Assembly (NCBI RefSeq): GCF_000166295.1
Contig: NC_017506.1
Span: forward strand, 3,410,001-3,474,000
Source: Marinobacter adhaerens HP15
GTDB taxonomy: Bacteria; Pseudomonadota; Gammaproteobacteria; Pseudomonadales; Oleiphilaceae
Direction of reading: 5' to 3'
Length of the DNA stretch: 64,000 bases
Below are positions 26,951-37,600 of this stretch, one piece after another; positions within the stretch are counted from its first letter, which is position 1, and each line of letters starts with the position of its first letter. The position numbers and the translations under genes were made by a program. The notes under the pieces are model-generated. The model was not told the origin of the DNA. It did no database searches and worked only from the letters and a program-made list of their open reading frames with translations.

Positions 26951-28290
26951 CAGGAGACTGGCTCTTCTTCGGCCGGTTCGTCCTTGGCGTACTCGCCCTT
27001 GAACTCGACAAAGGCCTCATCGCGGATCTCCTGAAGCCAGTTCTGAAGTTCGGTCTCAAACTTGCGGCGATAGATCGCCTGGCGGGCCTCGGCGTCGCGC
27101 ACATCACCGCTGATGTCTTTCTGGCGGCGCTCCTGAACCTGCAGAATGTGCCAGCCAAACTGGGAACGGAACGGCCCGCGCAACTCGCCAATATCAGCAT
27201 CGAGCATGGCCTGCTCAAACGCCGGCACCATCTGGCCCGGGCTTACCCAGCCCAGATTACCGCCATCGGAGCCAGACACCGGATCATCGGAGTACTCTCT
27301 GGCCAGCGCACTGAAGCTGGCTCCATTCTGAAGCTGCTGGTACAGATCCCGGATCACGGTTTCAGCCTGGCTGTCCGTCGTAGCTTCGGAAGGCCGAACC
27401 AGAATGTGACGGACACGGTGCTGCTGGATCATCTGCTGCTGCTCGCCGCCTCGCTTGTCCATCACCATTACCAGGTGGAAGCCACTGTTGTTTTCCAGGA
27501 CGTCTGAGGGCTCACCCACCGGCAGCTCCGGCACGACCGGAGCAACCAGAGACGGCAGCTGACCCTCGGCACGCCAGCCCATATCGCCACCTTCCAGGGC
27601 ATTACTGGCATCAGACTCGGCAACAGCCACTTCGCGGAAATCACGGCCATTGGCGATCTCACTGCGCAGCCGCTCGGCTTTCTCCCTGGCGGCATCCACC
27701 TCCGCCTCATCAGAGGGGTCGTCTACGCTCACAAAGATGTACGCCAGCCGGTACTGAGCGTTATTCCCTCCACGGGCCTCCAGACTTTCCAGATAGTTTT
27801 CAACTTCCCGATCGGTCACCCGGACCCGGTTGCCGACCTGGCGCTGCTGAACCCGGCTGGTCAGCATTTCCTTGCGGATCTGTTCGCGGGCCTGGTTGTA
27901 AGTCACGCCTTCGGCTTCGAGCTGGTTTTCAAACTGCGGCAGGCTCATGCCATTGCGTTCGGCAATGTTGGCCATGGTTTCGTTCAACTCGTTATCGCTG
28001 ATGCGCATACCGGCCCGATCTGCCATCTGCATCTGGATCGATTCGGTGATCAGCTGGTCAAGCACACGCTCTTCGAGGACCTGCCTTGGCGGCAGCGCCG
28101 TGCCCTGTGCACCAAGGCGACTGGTGATGGTGTTGATTCGGGCCTCCAACTCGGTCTGAAGGATGACATCCTCATCGACGATGGCCACTACCTGGTCCAG
28201 CAACTTACGCTCGGCCTGAACAGACAACGGGGCCAGGACGGCTAGAAGAACCAGTAACGCTTGTACACCATGGCGAAGGGTCGCCTTCAT
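26950..28290 (-). CDS. surA: Periplasmic chaperone / peptidyl-prolyl isomerase SurA
   Basis: 446 residues with a signal peptide (cleavage near LSVQA). A SurA N-terminal domain ([23 protein letters not shown]) precedes two parvulin repeats: the first around [15 protein letters not shown]... [15 protein letters not shown], the second around [17 protein letters not shown]... [17 protein letters not shown]. SurA escorts outer-membrane proteins, including LptD, across the periplasm. I use the ATG at 28290, with AGAGG 5 nt upstream; the GTG two codons earlier is less likely. The C-terminal acidic tail ([10 protein letters not shown]) is slightly longer than in E. coli. Confidence 0.95.
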   Translation of the reverse strand: MKATLRHGVQALLVLLAVLAPLSVQAERKLLDQVVAIVDEDVILQTELEARINTITSRLGAQGTALPPRQVLEERVLDQLITESIQMQMADRAGMRISDNELNETMANIAERNGMSLPQFENQLEAEGVTYNQAREQIRKEMLTSRVQQRQVGNRVRVTDREVENYLESLEARGGNNAQYRLAYIFVSVDDPSDEAEVDAAREKAERLRSEIANGRDFREVAVAESDASNALEGGDMGWRAEGQLPSLVAPVVPELPVGEPSDVLENNSGFHLVMVMDKRGGEQQQMIQQHRVRHILVRPSEATTDSQAETVIRDLYQQLQNGASFSALAREYSDDPVSGSDGGNLGWVSPGQMVPAFEQAMLDADIGELRGPFRSQFGWHILQVQERRQKDISGDVRDAEARQAIYRRKFETELQNWLQEIRDEAFVEFKGEYAKDEPAEEEPVS

Positions 28291-28354
28291 AATCACCTCT
28301 ACAAATAGAATTTGAGCTTTTCTGGCGTTTTGGGGGCCTTAGTCCGGGATCCAG

Positions 28355-30739
28355 TCAGGGAGTTCCAAAACGACGACGCTCCCTTTCATCAAAACCATAA
28401 ATGGCCTCGGAAATACTCGATGAGGCACCATCGCTGCCGCCCAGGCCCTTTAGCTGGATCTGGAACAGTATGCGGCTATCGAGCTCCCGGTCATCAGTCA
28501 GATAGTTCTGGTGAACCACCTGAACACTCCAGCAGCAGTTATTGTATTCCAGCCCGGCCAGGGATCCGACGGTTCGATCAAGGTCGGAGTCGTAGACCCA
28601 GCGGCCGATCAGACTAACACGGTCCGAGACCGGGAAAACCGCCGCGATATCCGACTGTTCCAGTTCGCCCCGGCTGTAAGTGTGCCCCACACTGGCCAGG
28701 TACCGGTAGTCAGTAGAGTGAAAGGTTAACTGGCTGCGGCCTTCCTCGGTATCCCCGGTATCAGGATCCCACAATCCGGAGGAGCGGATTTCCAGGGTAT
28801 CGAGTGGGTTCAGCACGACTTCGCCCGCCAGCGGTGAACGGCTCCGGGTACCGGCACCCTCGCCGAACAACGTCACTTCGCGATCCTCGAAATACTGTAC
28901 CTGTCCAATACTGAATCGGGCACGCTCCGCACCGGTGAGGAGGTCATTGAAACGGCTGGTCAGGGCAACGGTCAACTGGTTGGCATCGCCTACCCGGTCA
29001 CCGCCGGTGAACCGGTCCGGTCGAAACAGCTGTTCAAAACGGAAGGTCTGGAGGTCGGTGTCAAAATCCGGGATGTCGTTCTGATCCGGATCGGCATCGG
29101 CCCAGGCGTAATAGAGCCGGGGCTCCAGAGTCTGGTTGTAGGGCACATCAAACAGGCGGCTCTGTCGGTCGAAATACAACCCGTTATCCCACTCGACAAC
29201 CGGCACGGTGCGATCGAAACTGCCATCCCCCAGCACGTAGTCGTCCAGGTTGTAGCGGGTGTAATCCACGCTTACCGACGGCCGACTGAACCCCCACAAC
29301 GCCCGCATGGGCAACGCCAGTTCCGGCCGCGCCCGGAAACGCTGCCCGTTGGCCCGATCCAGACCGGTCAGTGCTTCGTTGTCCCGGTAAAACACCGTGT
29401 ACTGGCTTTCCAGGTTCGCCTCCACGATCCCTGCGCCGGTCTGGCCTGCGTAGATCACTTCCGGCAACTGGGCATAGGGCTTGTCCACATCGGCAATGCG
29501 ATCACTGATGGTCTGGTAATCGTTGAGGTAGGCATCGAAATACTGCTTGTCGCTTCGGTAGGTAACCCCGCCCTTTCTTTGCAAGTGAGTGGCCTGGTTA
29601 ATCTCCAGGCTGCGGTTCAGATCACTGAGATAGTCCTCATCGCTCACCACAGAAAAATCTCCGTAGCCCCGCCAGCCACGGCCAAAGGCAGCCCGGGTTG
29701 TGGCATCCAGGGCCCAGCGCTCACCGGATTCACCGGGGTTTTCCTCCTGAAACGCCGAATCGTTGCCGATGTACCCGAGCTGCAGAGTAGTTTCCCCGAG
29801 AGAGCTGAGATACCGGCCCTCGACTTCGTTGAACAGGCCCCGGCCATGAATGTACTGGGGCGTCAGCGTCGCGTCGTAATGGGGTGCCAGATTGAAGTAG
29901 TAGGGCACGGCAAGAAAGCCACCGCTGCCGGCACTGGAAGAGCCGAACTGCGGGTAAAGGAAACCGGACTTGCGGCGGTCATCAATAGGAAAGCTTGCCC
30001 ACGGCCAATAGAACACCGGCACATCCAGGACTTCCAATCGAACGTGTTTGGCGGTACCGAATCCTTGCGCCCGATCCAGCCTGATATCCGAGGCAACGAT
30101 GGCCCAGTCATTCTGGCTGGGGCCACAGGTGGTCAGCAAACCATCTGCAATGACGACCTGTTCCTCGCTGATGCGCGACAGGCTGCCTGCACGACCGCGC
30201 ATTTCCGGACCATGCAGCAGGAATGTCGCAGTGTTGATGTCCAGGCGTCCGCTATCGACGTCGTAGTTCGCGTTCTCACCGGTGAGAAGGAAACCCTCGC
30301 CGCGACTGACCAGCGGCCCCTGCACCGATACTGCACCCTCCTGCTGGCTGTAGCGGGCCTCTGAACCGGTTACCTGAAAGCCGCCCTGGCGAATGCGGAC
30401 ATCACCCTCAAGAAACAGTGTCCGGTCTATCTCATAGCGGGCGTTCAAGCCGCTGGCTTCCAGCGGTTGCTCGGAATCGCTGCCAACGGCAAACGCATTG
30501 CCAACACCATTGGCGCGACCGGAAGGCAGATACCCCCCTTCGCAGAAAAGGGGCAACGAGGCCCGGGCCTCGGCTGGCAACTCTGCTCTGGGCCGCCAAT
30601 CTATTTCCGCCGCAGACGGCGGTGTCTGGGCTTGCCCATCCGTAACGCCCAACCCAAAAACCGCGGCCAGCAACACACGGCCATACCGGCTCTGCCACCG
30701 GGTTTCCGGCGATTGCAGTGGGCGTTCGGGACATGGCAC
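28355..30739 (-). CDS. lptD: LPS-assembly outer-membrane protein LptD
   Basis: 794 residues. After a signal sequence (ending near GQAQ), an OstA-type beta-jellyroll (about 100-220, repeats such as LEGDVRIRQGGFQVTGSEARY) leads into a long outer-membrane beta-barrel. Cysteines fit the LptD disulfide scheme: one early (LFCEGGYL), one in the jellyroll (LLTTCGPSQNDW) and a C-terminal pair (NNCCWSVQV). It inserts LPS into the outer leaflet with LptE. The start is a GTG at 30739; other starts are possible because no strong ribosome site is visible. It is followed after 64 bp by surA, whose product helps fold this barrel. Confidence 0.93.
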   Translation of the reverse strand: MPCPERPLQSPETRWQSRYGRVLLAAVFGLGVTDGQAQTPPSAAEIDWRPRAELPAEARASLPLFCEGGYLPSGRANGVGNAFAVGSDSEQPLEASGLNARYEIDRTLFLEGDVRIRQGGFQVTGSEARYSQQEGAVSVQGPLVSRGEGFLLTGENANYDVDSGRLDINTATFLLHGPEMRGRAGSLSRISEEQVVIADGLLTTCGPSQNDWAIVASDIRLDRAQGFGTAKHVRLEVLDVPVFYWPWASFPIDDRRKSGFLYPQFGSSSAGSGGFLAVPYYFNLAPHYDATLTPQYIHGRGLFNEVEGRYLSSLGETTLQLGYIGNDSAFQEENPGESGERWALDATTRAAFGRGWRGYGDFSVVSDEDYLSDLNRSLEINQATHLQRKGGVTYRSDKQYFDAYLNDYQTISDRIADVDKPYAQLPEVIYAGQTGAGIVEANLESQYTVFYRDNEALTGLDRANGQRFRARPELALPMRALWGFSRPSVSVDYTRYNLDDYVLGDGSFDRTVPVVEWDNGLYFDRQSRLFDVPYNQTLEPRLYYAWADADPDQNDIPDFDTDLQTFRFEQLFRPDRFTGGDRVGDANQLTVALTSRFNDLLTGAERARFSIGQVQYFEDREVTLFGEGAGTRSRSPLAGEVVLNPLDTLEIRSSGLWDPDTGDTEEGRSQLTFHSTDYRYLASVGHTYSRGELEQSDIAAVFPVSDRVSLIGRWVYDSDLDRTVGSLAGLEYNNCCWSVQVVHQNYLTDDRELDSRILFQIQLKGLGGSDGASSSISEAIYGFDERERRRFGTP

Positions 30740-30919
30740 GGTGGCTGGATCCTGTTCCGGGTGAATTGGAGGACGGGCAATAATAAACGCCGCCTAGTTT
30801 ACACGTGCCCTGAAGGGTTGTTAACGGAAACTCCGCTGCAAAACCGATTTACCCTCTTTATACTCGTCTGCTAACTTTCGCTGTCAGCGACAACTTTTTT
30901 CAGGATCGCAACCCGAACT

Positions 30920-31978
30920 ATGGATACCCGCCTGCAGTTGCTGACCAACTGGGTCAGACAATTTCCCGGCTTCGAACAGTGCGAAGCCGAACCGGTTTCC
31001 GGCGATGCCAGTTTTCGCCGTTATTTCCGGGTCTGGCAGCACGCAAATCCGACGACCGCTCCCGGGGACGGTGCACCGTTTATCGTGATGGATGCGCCCC
31101 CGGAACATGAGGACTGCGAGCCCTTCGTGGCCATCGCCCGGCACTGGCACCGCCAAGGTATTGCGGTGCCGGACATTGTGCAGGCTGATCTGAAGCAGGG
31201 CTTCCTGCTACTGGAGGATTTTGGCGACCAGCTGATGCTTGGCCGACTGAACACCGAGTCCGCAGACCAGCTCTACAGGAACGCCCTGCAAGAGCTGACC
31301 CTGATCGCGAGCCAGACCTCCCCCAGTGATTACCCGCTACCGCCTTACGATGCCACCCTGCTTGAGCGGGAAATGGCGCTGTTCCCGGACTGGCTTCTGG
31401 AGAGGCATCTGGGCATGAACCTGGAAAACAGCGAGCGGGCCCTGCTGGACACGACCTGTTCCATGCTGCGGGAAAGCGCCCTGGCGCAACCGGAAGTGAC
31501 GGTCCATCGGGACTACCATTCCCGAAACCTGCTGGTTCGCCAAGACCAACCTCGCCCGGGTGTCATCGATTTCCAGGACGCGGTTACCGGGCCGGTCACT
31601 TACGATGTGGTCTCGCTGCTGAAAGACTGCTACATCCAATGGCCAGAGAAGCGCATCTGCGAATGGCTGGAAGACTACCGCCAGAGCAGCCTCGAGGCTG
31701 GCCTGCACCGTGCGGACCCGGAGACCTTCCGCCAGTGGTTTGAACTGATGGGCATGCAGCGGCACCTCAAAGCTGCCGGCATTTTTGCCCGGCTATCGAT
31801 CCGCGATGGCAAGCACGGCTATCTCAAGGACATTCCCCGAACCGTTCAGTACCTGATCGTCGCCAGCGGTCGACAGCCAGCCCTGCGACACTTCCACGAA
31901 TGGCTGAGCGATACGGTTATGCCCCGGATCGAGACGAGCATCGGCCCGGCCCCGGGTCAGGAGCACTTGCCCCAGTGA
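30920..31978 (+). CDS. amgK: Anomeric MurNAc/GlcNAc kinase AmgK
   Basis: 352 residues, APH/choline-kinase fold. The Brenner motif HRDYHSRNLLV and the DFQDAVTGPVTYDV metal-binding loop are intact. Position beside murU and divergent from lptD is the same as for AmgK in Pseudomonas. AmgK phosphorylates the anomeric carbon of MurNAc or GlcNAc in a peptidoglycan recycling route that bypasses de novo synthesis. The stop codon overlaps the GTG start of murU (GTGA). Confidence 0.9.
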   Translation: MDTRLQLLTNWVRQFPGFEQCEAEPVSGDASFRRYFRVWQHANPTTAPGDGAPFIVMDAPPEHEDCEPFVAIARHWHRQGIAVPDIVQADLKQGFLLLEDFGDQLMLGRLNTESADQLYRNALQELTLIASQTSPSDYPLPPYDATLLEREMALFPDWLLERHLGMNLENSERALLDTTCSMLRESALAQPEVTVHRDYHSRNLLVRQDQPRPGVIDFQDAVTGPVTYDVVSLLKDCYIQWPEKRICEWLEDYRQSSLEAGLHRADPETFRQWFELMGMQRHLKAAGIFARLSIRDGKHGYLKDIPRTVQYLIVASGRQPALRHFHEWLSDTVMPRIETSIGPAPGQEHLPQ

Positions 31979-32673
31979 AGGCCATGATTCTCGCAGCCGG
32001 CAAAGGTGAACGCATGCGGCCACTGACGCTGGCCACACCAAAGCCCCTGTTAAGGGCCGCTGGCAAGCCTCTGATCACCTATCATCTGGAGCACCTGCGG
32101 CGGGCGGGAATCCGTGAGGTGGTGATCAATCATGCCTGGCTGGGCGACCAGATTGAGGAAACCCTGGGAAACGGCGAAGGGTTCGGGCTATCCATTCAAT
32201 ATTCCCGGGAAGGCGAGCCGCTGGAAACCGCCGGTGGCATCGTGCGCGCTCTGCCTCTGCTTGCCGGTGACAAATCTGACTGGTTTCTGGCGATCAACGG
32301 CGATATCTGGAGCGATTTCGACCTTTCTGGACTGACACCGCCGCCTGACGCAGACGCCCTGCTGGTGGTCACCAGCAATCCGCCACACCATCCCGAAGGT
32401 GACTTTCACCTCACTGACCAGGGAGTACTCCATAGTGATGGCCCGGACAAGCTGACCTTCACCGGCATTAGCCTGTTACACCGGCGCCTGTTCGAGGGGC
32501 TGAGCGATCAGGCGGGGAAACTGGGGCCGGTGCTTCGCGATGCCATGAGCAGAGGCCGGGTAAAGGGTCTTTTCCATCCCGGACAGTGGGTGGACGTCGG
32601 CACCCCGGAACGCCTGCAGGCGCTCGACCGGCAACTGGGCTCCAAGGAACCTGAAAGTCATGGCAGGCGATAA
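31975..32673 (+). CDS. murU: MurNAc-1-phosphate uridylyltransferase MurU
   Basis: 232 residues, nucleotidyltransferase fold. It opens with the KAMILAAGKGERMRPLTLATPKPL signature of sugar-nucleotide pyrophosphorylases (pyrophosphorylase motif G-G-x(n)-R-P), and has the metal-binding INGDIWSDF. GTG at 31975 overlaps the amgK stop codon, giving tight translational coupling. MurU makes UDP-MurNAc from the AmgK product. Confidence 0.92.
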   Translation: MKAMILAAGKGERMRPLTLATPKPLLRAAGKPLITYHLEHLRRAGIREVVINHAWLGDQIEETLGNGEGFGLSIQYSREGEPLETAGGIVRALPLLAGDKSDWFLAINGDIWSDFDLSGLTPPPDADALLVVTSNPPHHPEGDFHLTDQGVLHSDGPDKLTFTGISLLHRRLFEGLSDQAGKLGPVLRDAMSRGRVKGLFHPGQWVDVGTPERLQALDRQLGSKEPESHGRR

Positions 32674-33421
32674 CAGACAACCGGCACTGCCGCCCAGAAT
32701 GGAAGCCGAATTTTCCAGCTTGATGCGGGAACTCTCGGCCTGTGGTCACCAGGCCCCCGCTCTGATTGAGCGCGCCCGCCTTCCCCGCTGGTGCCGACAT
32801 TCCCTGTTTTTCTTCCTCGGCTATATCGCCAAGGCAGACGGACGCGTCACCGAAGCCGACATCGGTTATGCCGAGTCGCTGATCAAGGCCATGAGGCTGT
32901 CCAGACGCCAGCGCAGGCGAGCCATTGGCTGGTTCCAGCAGGGCAAGTCGGCCGGGCAGCTGCCGTTCATCCGCGGGCTGGCCATGCGACTTTCCCGCCG
33001 TCTCTGGCCCGCTCCCGCGTTGAAAACCGCCATCTGTCTCTGCCACGCCACCCAGCTTAACGGCCGCCCCGGCAAACCCAGACGTTATCGCTGCGAGGAC
33101 GCCATTGACCAGATTGGTCTGCCGGTAAGCATCAGCGAGGATATTTTCGACAGTTATGCCAGCAAGGTCTGGACCCGGCACAGCGAGAACCTTTCCAGAC
33201 CCACCAGCTATCAGCAGGCCTGTGAACTTCTAGGCGTTACCCGCCGGGATTCCCTGGAAGTGATCAAACGGGCCTACCGCAAGAAGATATCCGAGTGCCA
33301 CCCGGACAAGCTTGCCCAACAGCAGGTCAGTGACCGCGACCGAAGCCTGGCCAAGGAACGCCTGCTCCACTACCAACAGGCCTGGGAACTGATAAAGCGC
33401 CACAACACGCTCCGTCCCTAA
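32660..33421 (+). CDS. TerB- and J-domain protein (DjlA-like, no membrane anchor)
   Basis: 253 residues. An N-terminal TerB-like helical domain (about 50-110: LGYIAKADGRVTEADIGYAE) is followed by a C-terminal J domain (about 185-250) with the HPD motif in ISECHPDKLAQ. This domain order is that of DjlA, a co-chaperone often beside lptD, but the DjlA N-terminal membrane segment is absent, so the protein looks cytoplasmic. It overlaps murU by 14 bp and ends 4 bp inside the convergent DUF3530 gene. Confidence 0.78.
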   Translation: MAGDNRQPALPPRMEAEFSSLMRELSACGHQAPALIERARLPRWCRHSLFFFLGYIAKADGRVTEADIGYAESLIKAMRLSRRQRRRAIGWFQQGKSAGQLPFIRGLAMRLSRRLWPAPALKTAICLCHATQLNGRPGKPRRYRCEDAIDQIGLPVSISEDIFDSYASKVWTRHSENLSRPTSYQQACELLGVTRRDSLEVIKRAYRKKISECHPDKLAQQQVSDRDRSLAKERLLHYQQAWELIKRHNTLRP

Positions 33422-34374
33422 CGCTCGCGGGATTCCAGCCAGGCGGCAACACGACTGGCCACCCCATCGCCCAGAGTCTCAGGCGCAGGGCTGATCCAGG
33501 CAATCGGTTGTCGCTCAAAGCCGCTCATTCCGGCGCGCCGCAACTGCATGCCAATACTCCAGCCCGATTGATCATCAGCCGTCCCTTGTGGATACAGCTC
33601 CAACAAATCAGTGCCGAGCGACTCCAGACGGTCCGGCAGACCTGACCGGTCAACGGGATAAAACTGTGGCACCACCCAGATCAGGGCAGAGGCATCGGCG
33701 CCATCCAGTACCCGGTTGGTCACATGGATACTGGCTCGCCCGACACCAAGAACTGCCGGAGCTTCATAGCCCCGCTCAACCAGCAGGGCCAGCCCTGCCT
33801 GCAGCATCTGGTTGATGCGGCTTCTGTAGCGCGCCTCTAGATCATCGGCGCTCTCGGATGAGGCCATGACATCGATCATGACTGAATCTGATGCCCCCTC
33901 CTCGCCCGCGCCTGCTTCAGCCGCCGGCGGCTCCATCACGGGGCGCATCAGGAACTCACTCAGAACCGGAGAGGGCGACTCCAGACCAAGCGTCAGCACG
34001 GCCCAGCCCCGGGAAGCCAGCCCCGCTGCCAGTGAGCCGGTTACCCCGGAAGCGGCAGTTTCACCTTCGTCCGACAGAACCAGCACCGCACCGCGAGCCG
34101 GCAACCTGGCTTCCGGGTAGAACAGGCCCAGCGCCCTATCACCCTCCTCAAGCTCCAGCCATACCGCTGATTCGGGAAAACGCTGGATCAGGGAGCGTTC
34201 GCCGGTGCCTGTCCAGATCAGGGCCCGACTCGCAGACTCTGACGCCTCGACGCCTTCGGCCTCACCGGCCGTCCCGCTCTCCTCCTGCCCGAGGGTGATG
34301 GACGGTGCGACACACATCAGCGCCAGGATAAAAAGCCAGAACACGCCGGGCCGGTAAATCTCGAATCTCTGCAC
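33418..34374 (-). CDS. DUF3530 family exported alpha/beta-hydrolase-like protein
   Basis: 318 residues with a GTG start (AAGGA 9 nt upstream). A signal peptide (about 1-30) is followed by Glu/Ala/Ser-rich sequence, then a domain matching DUF3530, an alpha/beta-hydrolase-like family: ARLPARGAVLVLSDEGETAAS, RGWAVLTLGL, and a C-terminal LIWVVPQFYP. The expected GxSxG nucleophile is replaced by VLGVGRASIHV, so catalysis is doubtful. Function unknown. It is divergent from rpe. Confidence 0.72.
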   Translation of the reverse strand: MQRFEIYRPGVFWLFILALMCVAPSITLGQEESGTAGEAEGVEASESASRALIWTGTGERSLIQRFPESAVWLELEEGDRALGLFYPEARLPARGAVLVLSDEGETAASGVTGSLAAGLASRGWAVLTLGLESPSPVLSEFLMRPVMEPPAAEAGAGEEGASDSVMIDVMASSESADDLEARYRSRINQMLQAGLALLVERGYEAPAVLGVGRASIHVTNRVLDGADASALIWVVPQFYPVDRSGLPDRLESLGTDLLELYPQGTADDQSGWSIGMQLRRAGMSGFERQPIAWISPAPETLGDGVASRVAAWLESRER

Positions 34375-34491
34375 AGATACTGATCCTTTGACTGCGAAAA
34401 AACGCCACTGAGCTGTTAGACTAGCAGCCATCCTGAACGTGCGGCAGGGACCGCTGACCAAGCCATTATCCATTGTTGTGAGAGAGCCGTC

Positions 34492-35178
34492 ATGAACCCT
34501 TACCTGATTGCCCCATCCATCCTGTCCGCCGATTTTGCCCGTCTTGGCGAGGAAGTCGATAACGTGCTGGCCGCCGGCGCCGACGTGGTGCACTTCGATG
34601 TGATGGACAATCACTACGTACCCAACCTCACCATTGGCCCCATGGTCTGCGAGGCGCTGCGCAAGCACGGCGTGACCGCCCCCATCGATGTGCACCTGAT
34701 GGTGTCGCCGGTGGACGACCTCATCCGTATGTTTATCGACGCCGGGGCCAGTTACATTACCTTCCACCCGGAAGCGACCAACCACATTGATCGCTCACTG
34801 CAGCTGATCCGCGACGGTGGCTGCCAGGCGGGCCTGGTGTTCAACCCGGCCACGCCGCTGCATTACATGGATCATGTGATGGACAAACTGGACATGGTGC
34901 TGATGATGTCGGTAAACCCCGGCTTCGGTGGCCAGAAGTTCATTCCCGGCACGCTCGACAAACTCCGGGAGGCCCGCAAGCGCATCGATGCCAGTAACTA
35001 CAATATCCGCCTGGAAATCGACGGTGGCGTGAAGACCGAGAACATCCGGGAAATCGCCGAGGCCGGTGCCGACACCTTCGTGGCGGGATCTGCCATCTTT
35101 AACACCGACGACTATAAGACCACCATTGATGCCATGCGCGAAGAACTGGAGCAGGCCCGCAGGGTGATCAGCCAATGA
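34492..35178 (+). CDS. rpe: Ribulose-phosphate 3-epimerase Rpe
   Basis: 228 residues, TIM barrel of the pentose phosphate pathway. Family signatures are [59 protein letters not shown] and EIDGGVK. It shares a 4-bp overlap with gph. In Pseudomonas the order rpe-gph-trpE is also found, so this is conserved context. Confidence 0.96.
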   Translation: MNPYLIAPSILSADFARLGEEVDNVLAAGADVVHFDVMDNHYVPNLTIGPMVCEALRKHGVTAPIDVHLMVSPVDDLIRMFIDAGASYITFHPEATNHIDRSLQLIRDGGCQAGLVFNPATPLHYMDHVMDKLDMVLMMSVNPGFGGQKFIPGTLDKLREARKRIDASNYNIRLEIDGGVKTENIREIAEAGADTFVAGSAIFNTDDYKTTIDAMREELEQARRVISQ

Positions 35179-35864
35179 GCCTGGCAGGGCTGTTCAATCC
35201 ACGCTGGCCGGGGGTTGCCCTGTTTGATCTCGACGGCACCCTGGTGGACAGTGCACCGGATCTGGCGGCCGCCGTGGACCAGATGCTGGCGCATCTTGGG
35301 CGCTCACCGGCAGGCATTGACCGGGTACGGAACTGGGTAGGCAATGGCGCCAGCGTTCTGGTGCGCCGGGCCCTGGCCGGCCAGGTGGACTGGGAACCGG
35401 CGCGACCAAAAGACGAGGCCCTGTTCAAGGATGCCCTGGCGATTTTCTATCACGCCTACGGCACGCTCAACGGACAGCATTCGGTAGTCTACGCCGGCGT
35501 CGAGGCCTGTCTCACGCACCTGAAGAACCAGGGCTGCCGGCTGGGCATCGTCACCAACAAGCCGGAACAGTTTGTGGCACCGCTGCTTGAGCAAATGGGA
35601 CTGGATCACTGGTTCGACCTGACCGTGGGTGGTGACACCCTGCCGGTCAAGAAACCGGACCCCGCTCCCCTGCTTCATGCCATGGAAACCCTGGGGGGCA
35701 CCCGCGGAACCACAGTCATGGTAGGCGACTCCGCAGCGGATATTAACGCGGCGCTGGCCGCGGGCATTCCCTGTGTGGCGGTGCGGTACGGGTATAACTA
35801 CGGGCCTGCGGTGGATACTCTGGGCGCCGACGCGGTTGTTGATTCGCTGGCCGAGCTTTTGTAA
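35175..35864 (+). CDS. gph: Phosphoglycolate phosphatase Gph
   Basis: 229 residues, HAD superfamily. The nucleophile motif [10 protein letters not shown] (residues ~17-26), threonine motif IVTNKPE, and acidic motif [16 protein letters not shown] are intact. It clears 2-phosphoglycolate formed during DNA repair. It overlaps rpe by 4 bp and is followed 18 bp later by the trp leader, so read-through into the trp genes is likely. Confidence 0.95.
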   Translation: MSLAGLFNPRWPGVALFDLDGTLVDSAPDLAAAVDQMLAHLGRSPAGIDRVRNWVGNGASVLVRRALAGQVDWEPARPKDEALFKDALAIFYHAYGTLNGQHSVVYAGVEACLTHLKNQGCRLGIVTNKPEQFVAPLLEQMGLDHWFDLTVGGDTLPVKKPDPAPLLHAMETLGGTRGTTVMVGDSAADINAALAAGIPCVAVRYGYNYGPAVDTLGADAVVDSLAELL

Positions 35865-35882
35865 TCTCACAAGGAACTTACA

Positions 35883-35993
35883 TTGAGCACTTCTTTACGG
35901 GAGATTCCTGCCGTGCAGGGACTGAATCTGACTGCAGCGCGAGGCATCCTGACAACCCGCGCAACACGATGGTGGCGATGGCGCACCGGCTGA
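35883..35993 (+). CDS. trpL: trp leader peptide (three Trp codons)
   Basis: A 36-codon frame from TTG 35883 to TGA 35991-35993, with AAGGA 7 nt before the TTG. The end reads RWWRWRTG, i.e. TGG TGG CGA TGG near the stop, as in trp attenuation leaders. It sits 18 bp after gph and 103 bp before trpE. I do not see a strong U-tracted hairpin after it, so the mechanism may be translational control of trpE or a Rho-type effect. Confidence 0.7.
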   Translation: MSTSLREIPAVQGLNLTAARGILTTRATRWWRWRTG

Positions 35994-36096
35994 GCAAGCC
36001 CGGAGGCTGACTGGCGTCTGCTGGTCGAGCCCGCAGCACCTGATGGAAGCACAGGCTTTCATCCACAATGCAGATCAGATTTCAGGAAACCGTACC

Positions 36097-37584
36097 ATGA
36101 CACCCGAGCAATTCATCGAGCTCGCCGACGCCGGCTTTAACCGCATCCCTGTGTATCGTGAGGTACTGGCCGACCTCGACACGCCCCTGAGCACCTACCT
36201 CAAACTCGCCAGCGGACCCTATTCCTACCTGTTCGAATCCGTTCAGGGCGGAGAGAAATGGGGCCGGTATTCGATCATCGGCCTGCCCAGTCACGAAGTA
36301 CTGAAGGTCTTCGACCACCGGGTGGAGATCAGCCGCGGCGGCGAGGTTGTTGAAACCGAGGAAGTGGACGATCCGCTCGCCTTTGTCGAGGCCTACCAGA
36401 AGCGCTTCCATGCACCGGATCTGGATGAGCTGCCCCGCTTTAATGGCGGCCTGGTGGGCTACTTCGGCTACGACACCGTGCGCTACATCGAAAAACGGCT
36501 GCGCAAGAGCTGTCCGCCGGACAAAATCGGCACGCCGGACATCCTGCTGATGGTGTCCAACGAGATCGTGGTATTCGACAACCTGCGGGGCAAGCTGCAT
36601 CTGATTGTCCATGCCGATCCGGCCATTGAGGGCGCCTTCGAAACGGCACAGAACCGCATTGATGAGCTGGAGAACCATCTGCACCGGCAGACCGCTGACG
36701 CGCCCCGCACCCCAGAACACCTGCGCGGAAAAGCCGTGGACGAGAGCGACTTCATTTCCGGGTTTACCCAGGACAAATTCGAAGCCGCGGTAGACAAGAT
36801 CAAGGGCTACGTGCTCGACGGCGATGTCATGCAGACAGTGATATCACAGCGCATGTCGATTCCCTTCGAGGCACCGCCGCTGAACCTGTATCGCTCGCTT
36901 CGAGTGCTGAATCCTTCCCCCTACATGTATTTCCTGGATCTGGGTGATTTCCACATCGTCGGCTCCTCCCCAGAAATCCTGGCCCGGGTGGAAGACGAGG
37001 AAGTGACGGTTCGGCCGATCGCCGGCACCCGCAAGCGCGGCGCCACCGATGCCGAGGACAAGGCGCTGGAAGCAGAGCTGCTGGCTGATCCGAAAGAAAT
37101 TGCCGAGCATCTGATGCTGATCGACCTGGGCCGTAACGATGCCGGCCGGGTGTCGGAAACCGGCACGGTCCGGCTGACCGACAAGATGATCGTGGAGCGC
37201 TACTCCCACGTGATGCATATCGTCTCCAACGTCACCGGCCGGCTGAAAGACAACACCAGCTGCCTGGACGTGCTGCGCGCCACCCTGCCTGCTGGCACCC
37301 TCAGCGGTGCGCCCAAGATCCGGGCCATGGAGATTATCGACGAACTGGAGCCGGTTAAGCGTGGGGTCTACGGCGGCGCCGTGGGCTATCTGTCGTTCAA
37401 CGGCAACATGGATACCGCCATTGCCATCCGCACCGCGGTGATCAAGGACAACACCTTGCATATCCAGGCCGGCGCCGGCGTGGTGGCCGATTCGGTGCCC
37501 CGCCTCGAGTGGAAGGAAACCATGAACAAGGGCCGCGCCATTTTCCGGGCGGTGGCCATGACCTACAACGATTTCGACCACTGA
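36097..37584 (+). CDS. trpE: Anthranilate synthase component I TrpE
   Basis: 495 residues from the ATG at 36097 (AGGAAA 7 nt upstream; the ATG at 36043 lacks a site). Chorismate-utilising enzyme that makes anthranilate with the TrpG glutamine amidotransferase. The catalytic C-terminal block carries [67 protein letters not shown] and [12 protein letters not shown]. An N-terminal [17 protein letters not shown] segment is the Trp feedback site region. It is 16 bp before trpG. Confidence 0.96.
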   Translation: MTPEQFIELADAGFNRIPVYREVLADLDTPLSTYLKLASGPYSYLFESVQGGEKWGRYSIIGLPSHEVLKVFDHRVEISRGGEVVETEEVDDPLAFVEAYQKRFHAPDLDELPRFNGGLVGYFGYDTVRYIEKRLRKSCPPDKIGTPDILLMVSNEIVVFDNLRGKLHLIVHADPAIEGAFETAQNRIDELENHLHRQTADAPRTPEHLRGKAVDESDFISGFTQDKFEAAVDKIKGYVLDGDVMQTVISQRMSIPFEAPPLNLYRSLRVLNPSPYMYFLDLGDFHIVGSSPEILARVEDEEVTVRPIAGTRKRGATDAEDKALEAELLADPKEIAEHLMLIDLGRNDAGRVSETGTVRLTDKMIVERYSHVMHIVSNVTGRLKDNTSCLDVLRATLPAGTLSGAPKIRAMEIIDELEPVKRGVYGGAVGYLSFNGNMDTAIAIRTAVIKDNTLHIQAGAGVVADSVPRLEWKETMNKGRAIFRAVAMTYNDFDH

Positions 37585-37600
37585 GGCGGAGGAACAGATT

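Noticed and set aside
29579..30364. Plus-strand ORF (261 codons) within lptD
   Set aside because: Antisense to the barrel-coding part of lptD, with no signal or motif.
36043..36096. Upstream ATG for trpE
   Set aside because: No ribosome-binding site; the next ATG has AGGAAA at good spacing and gives the usual N-terminus.
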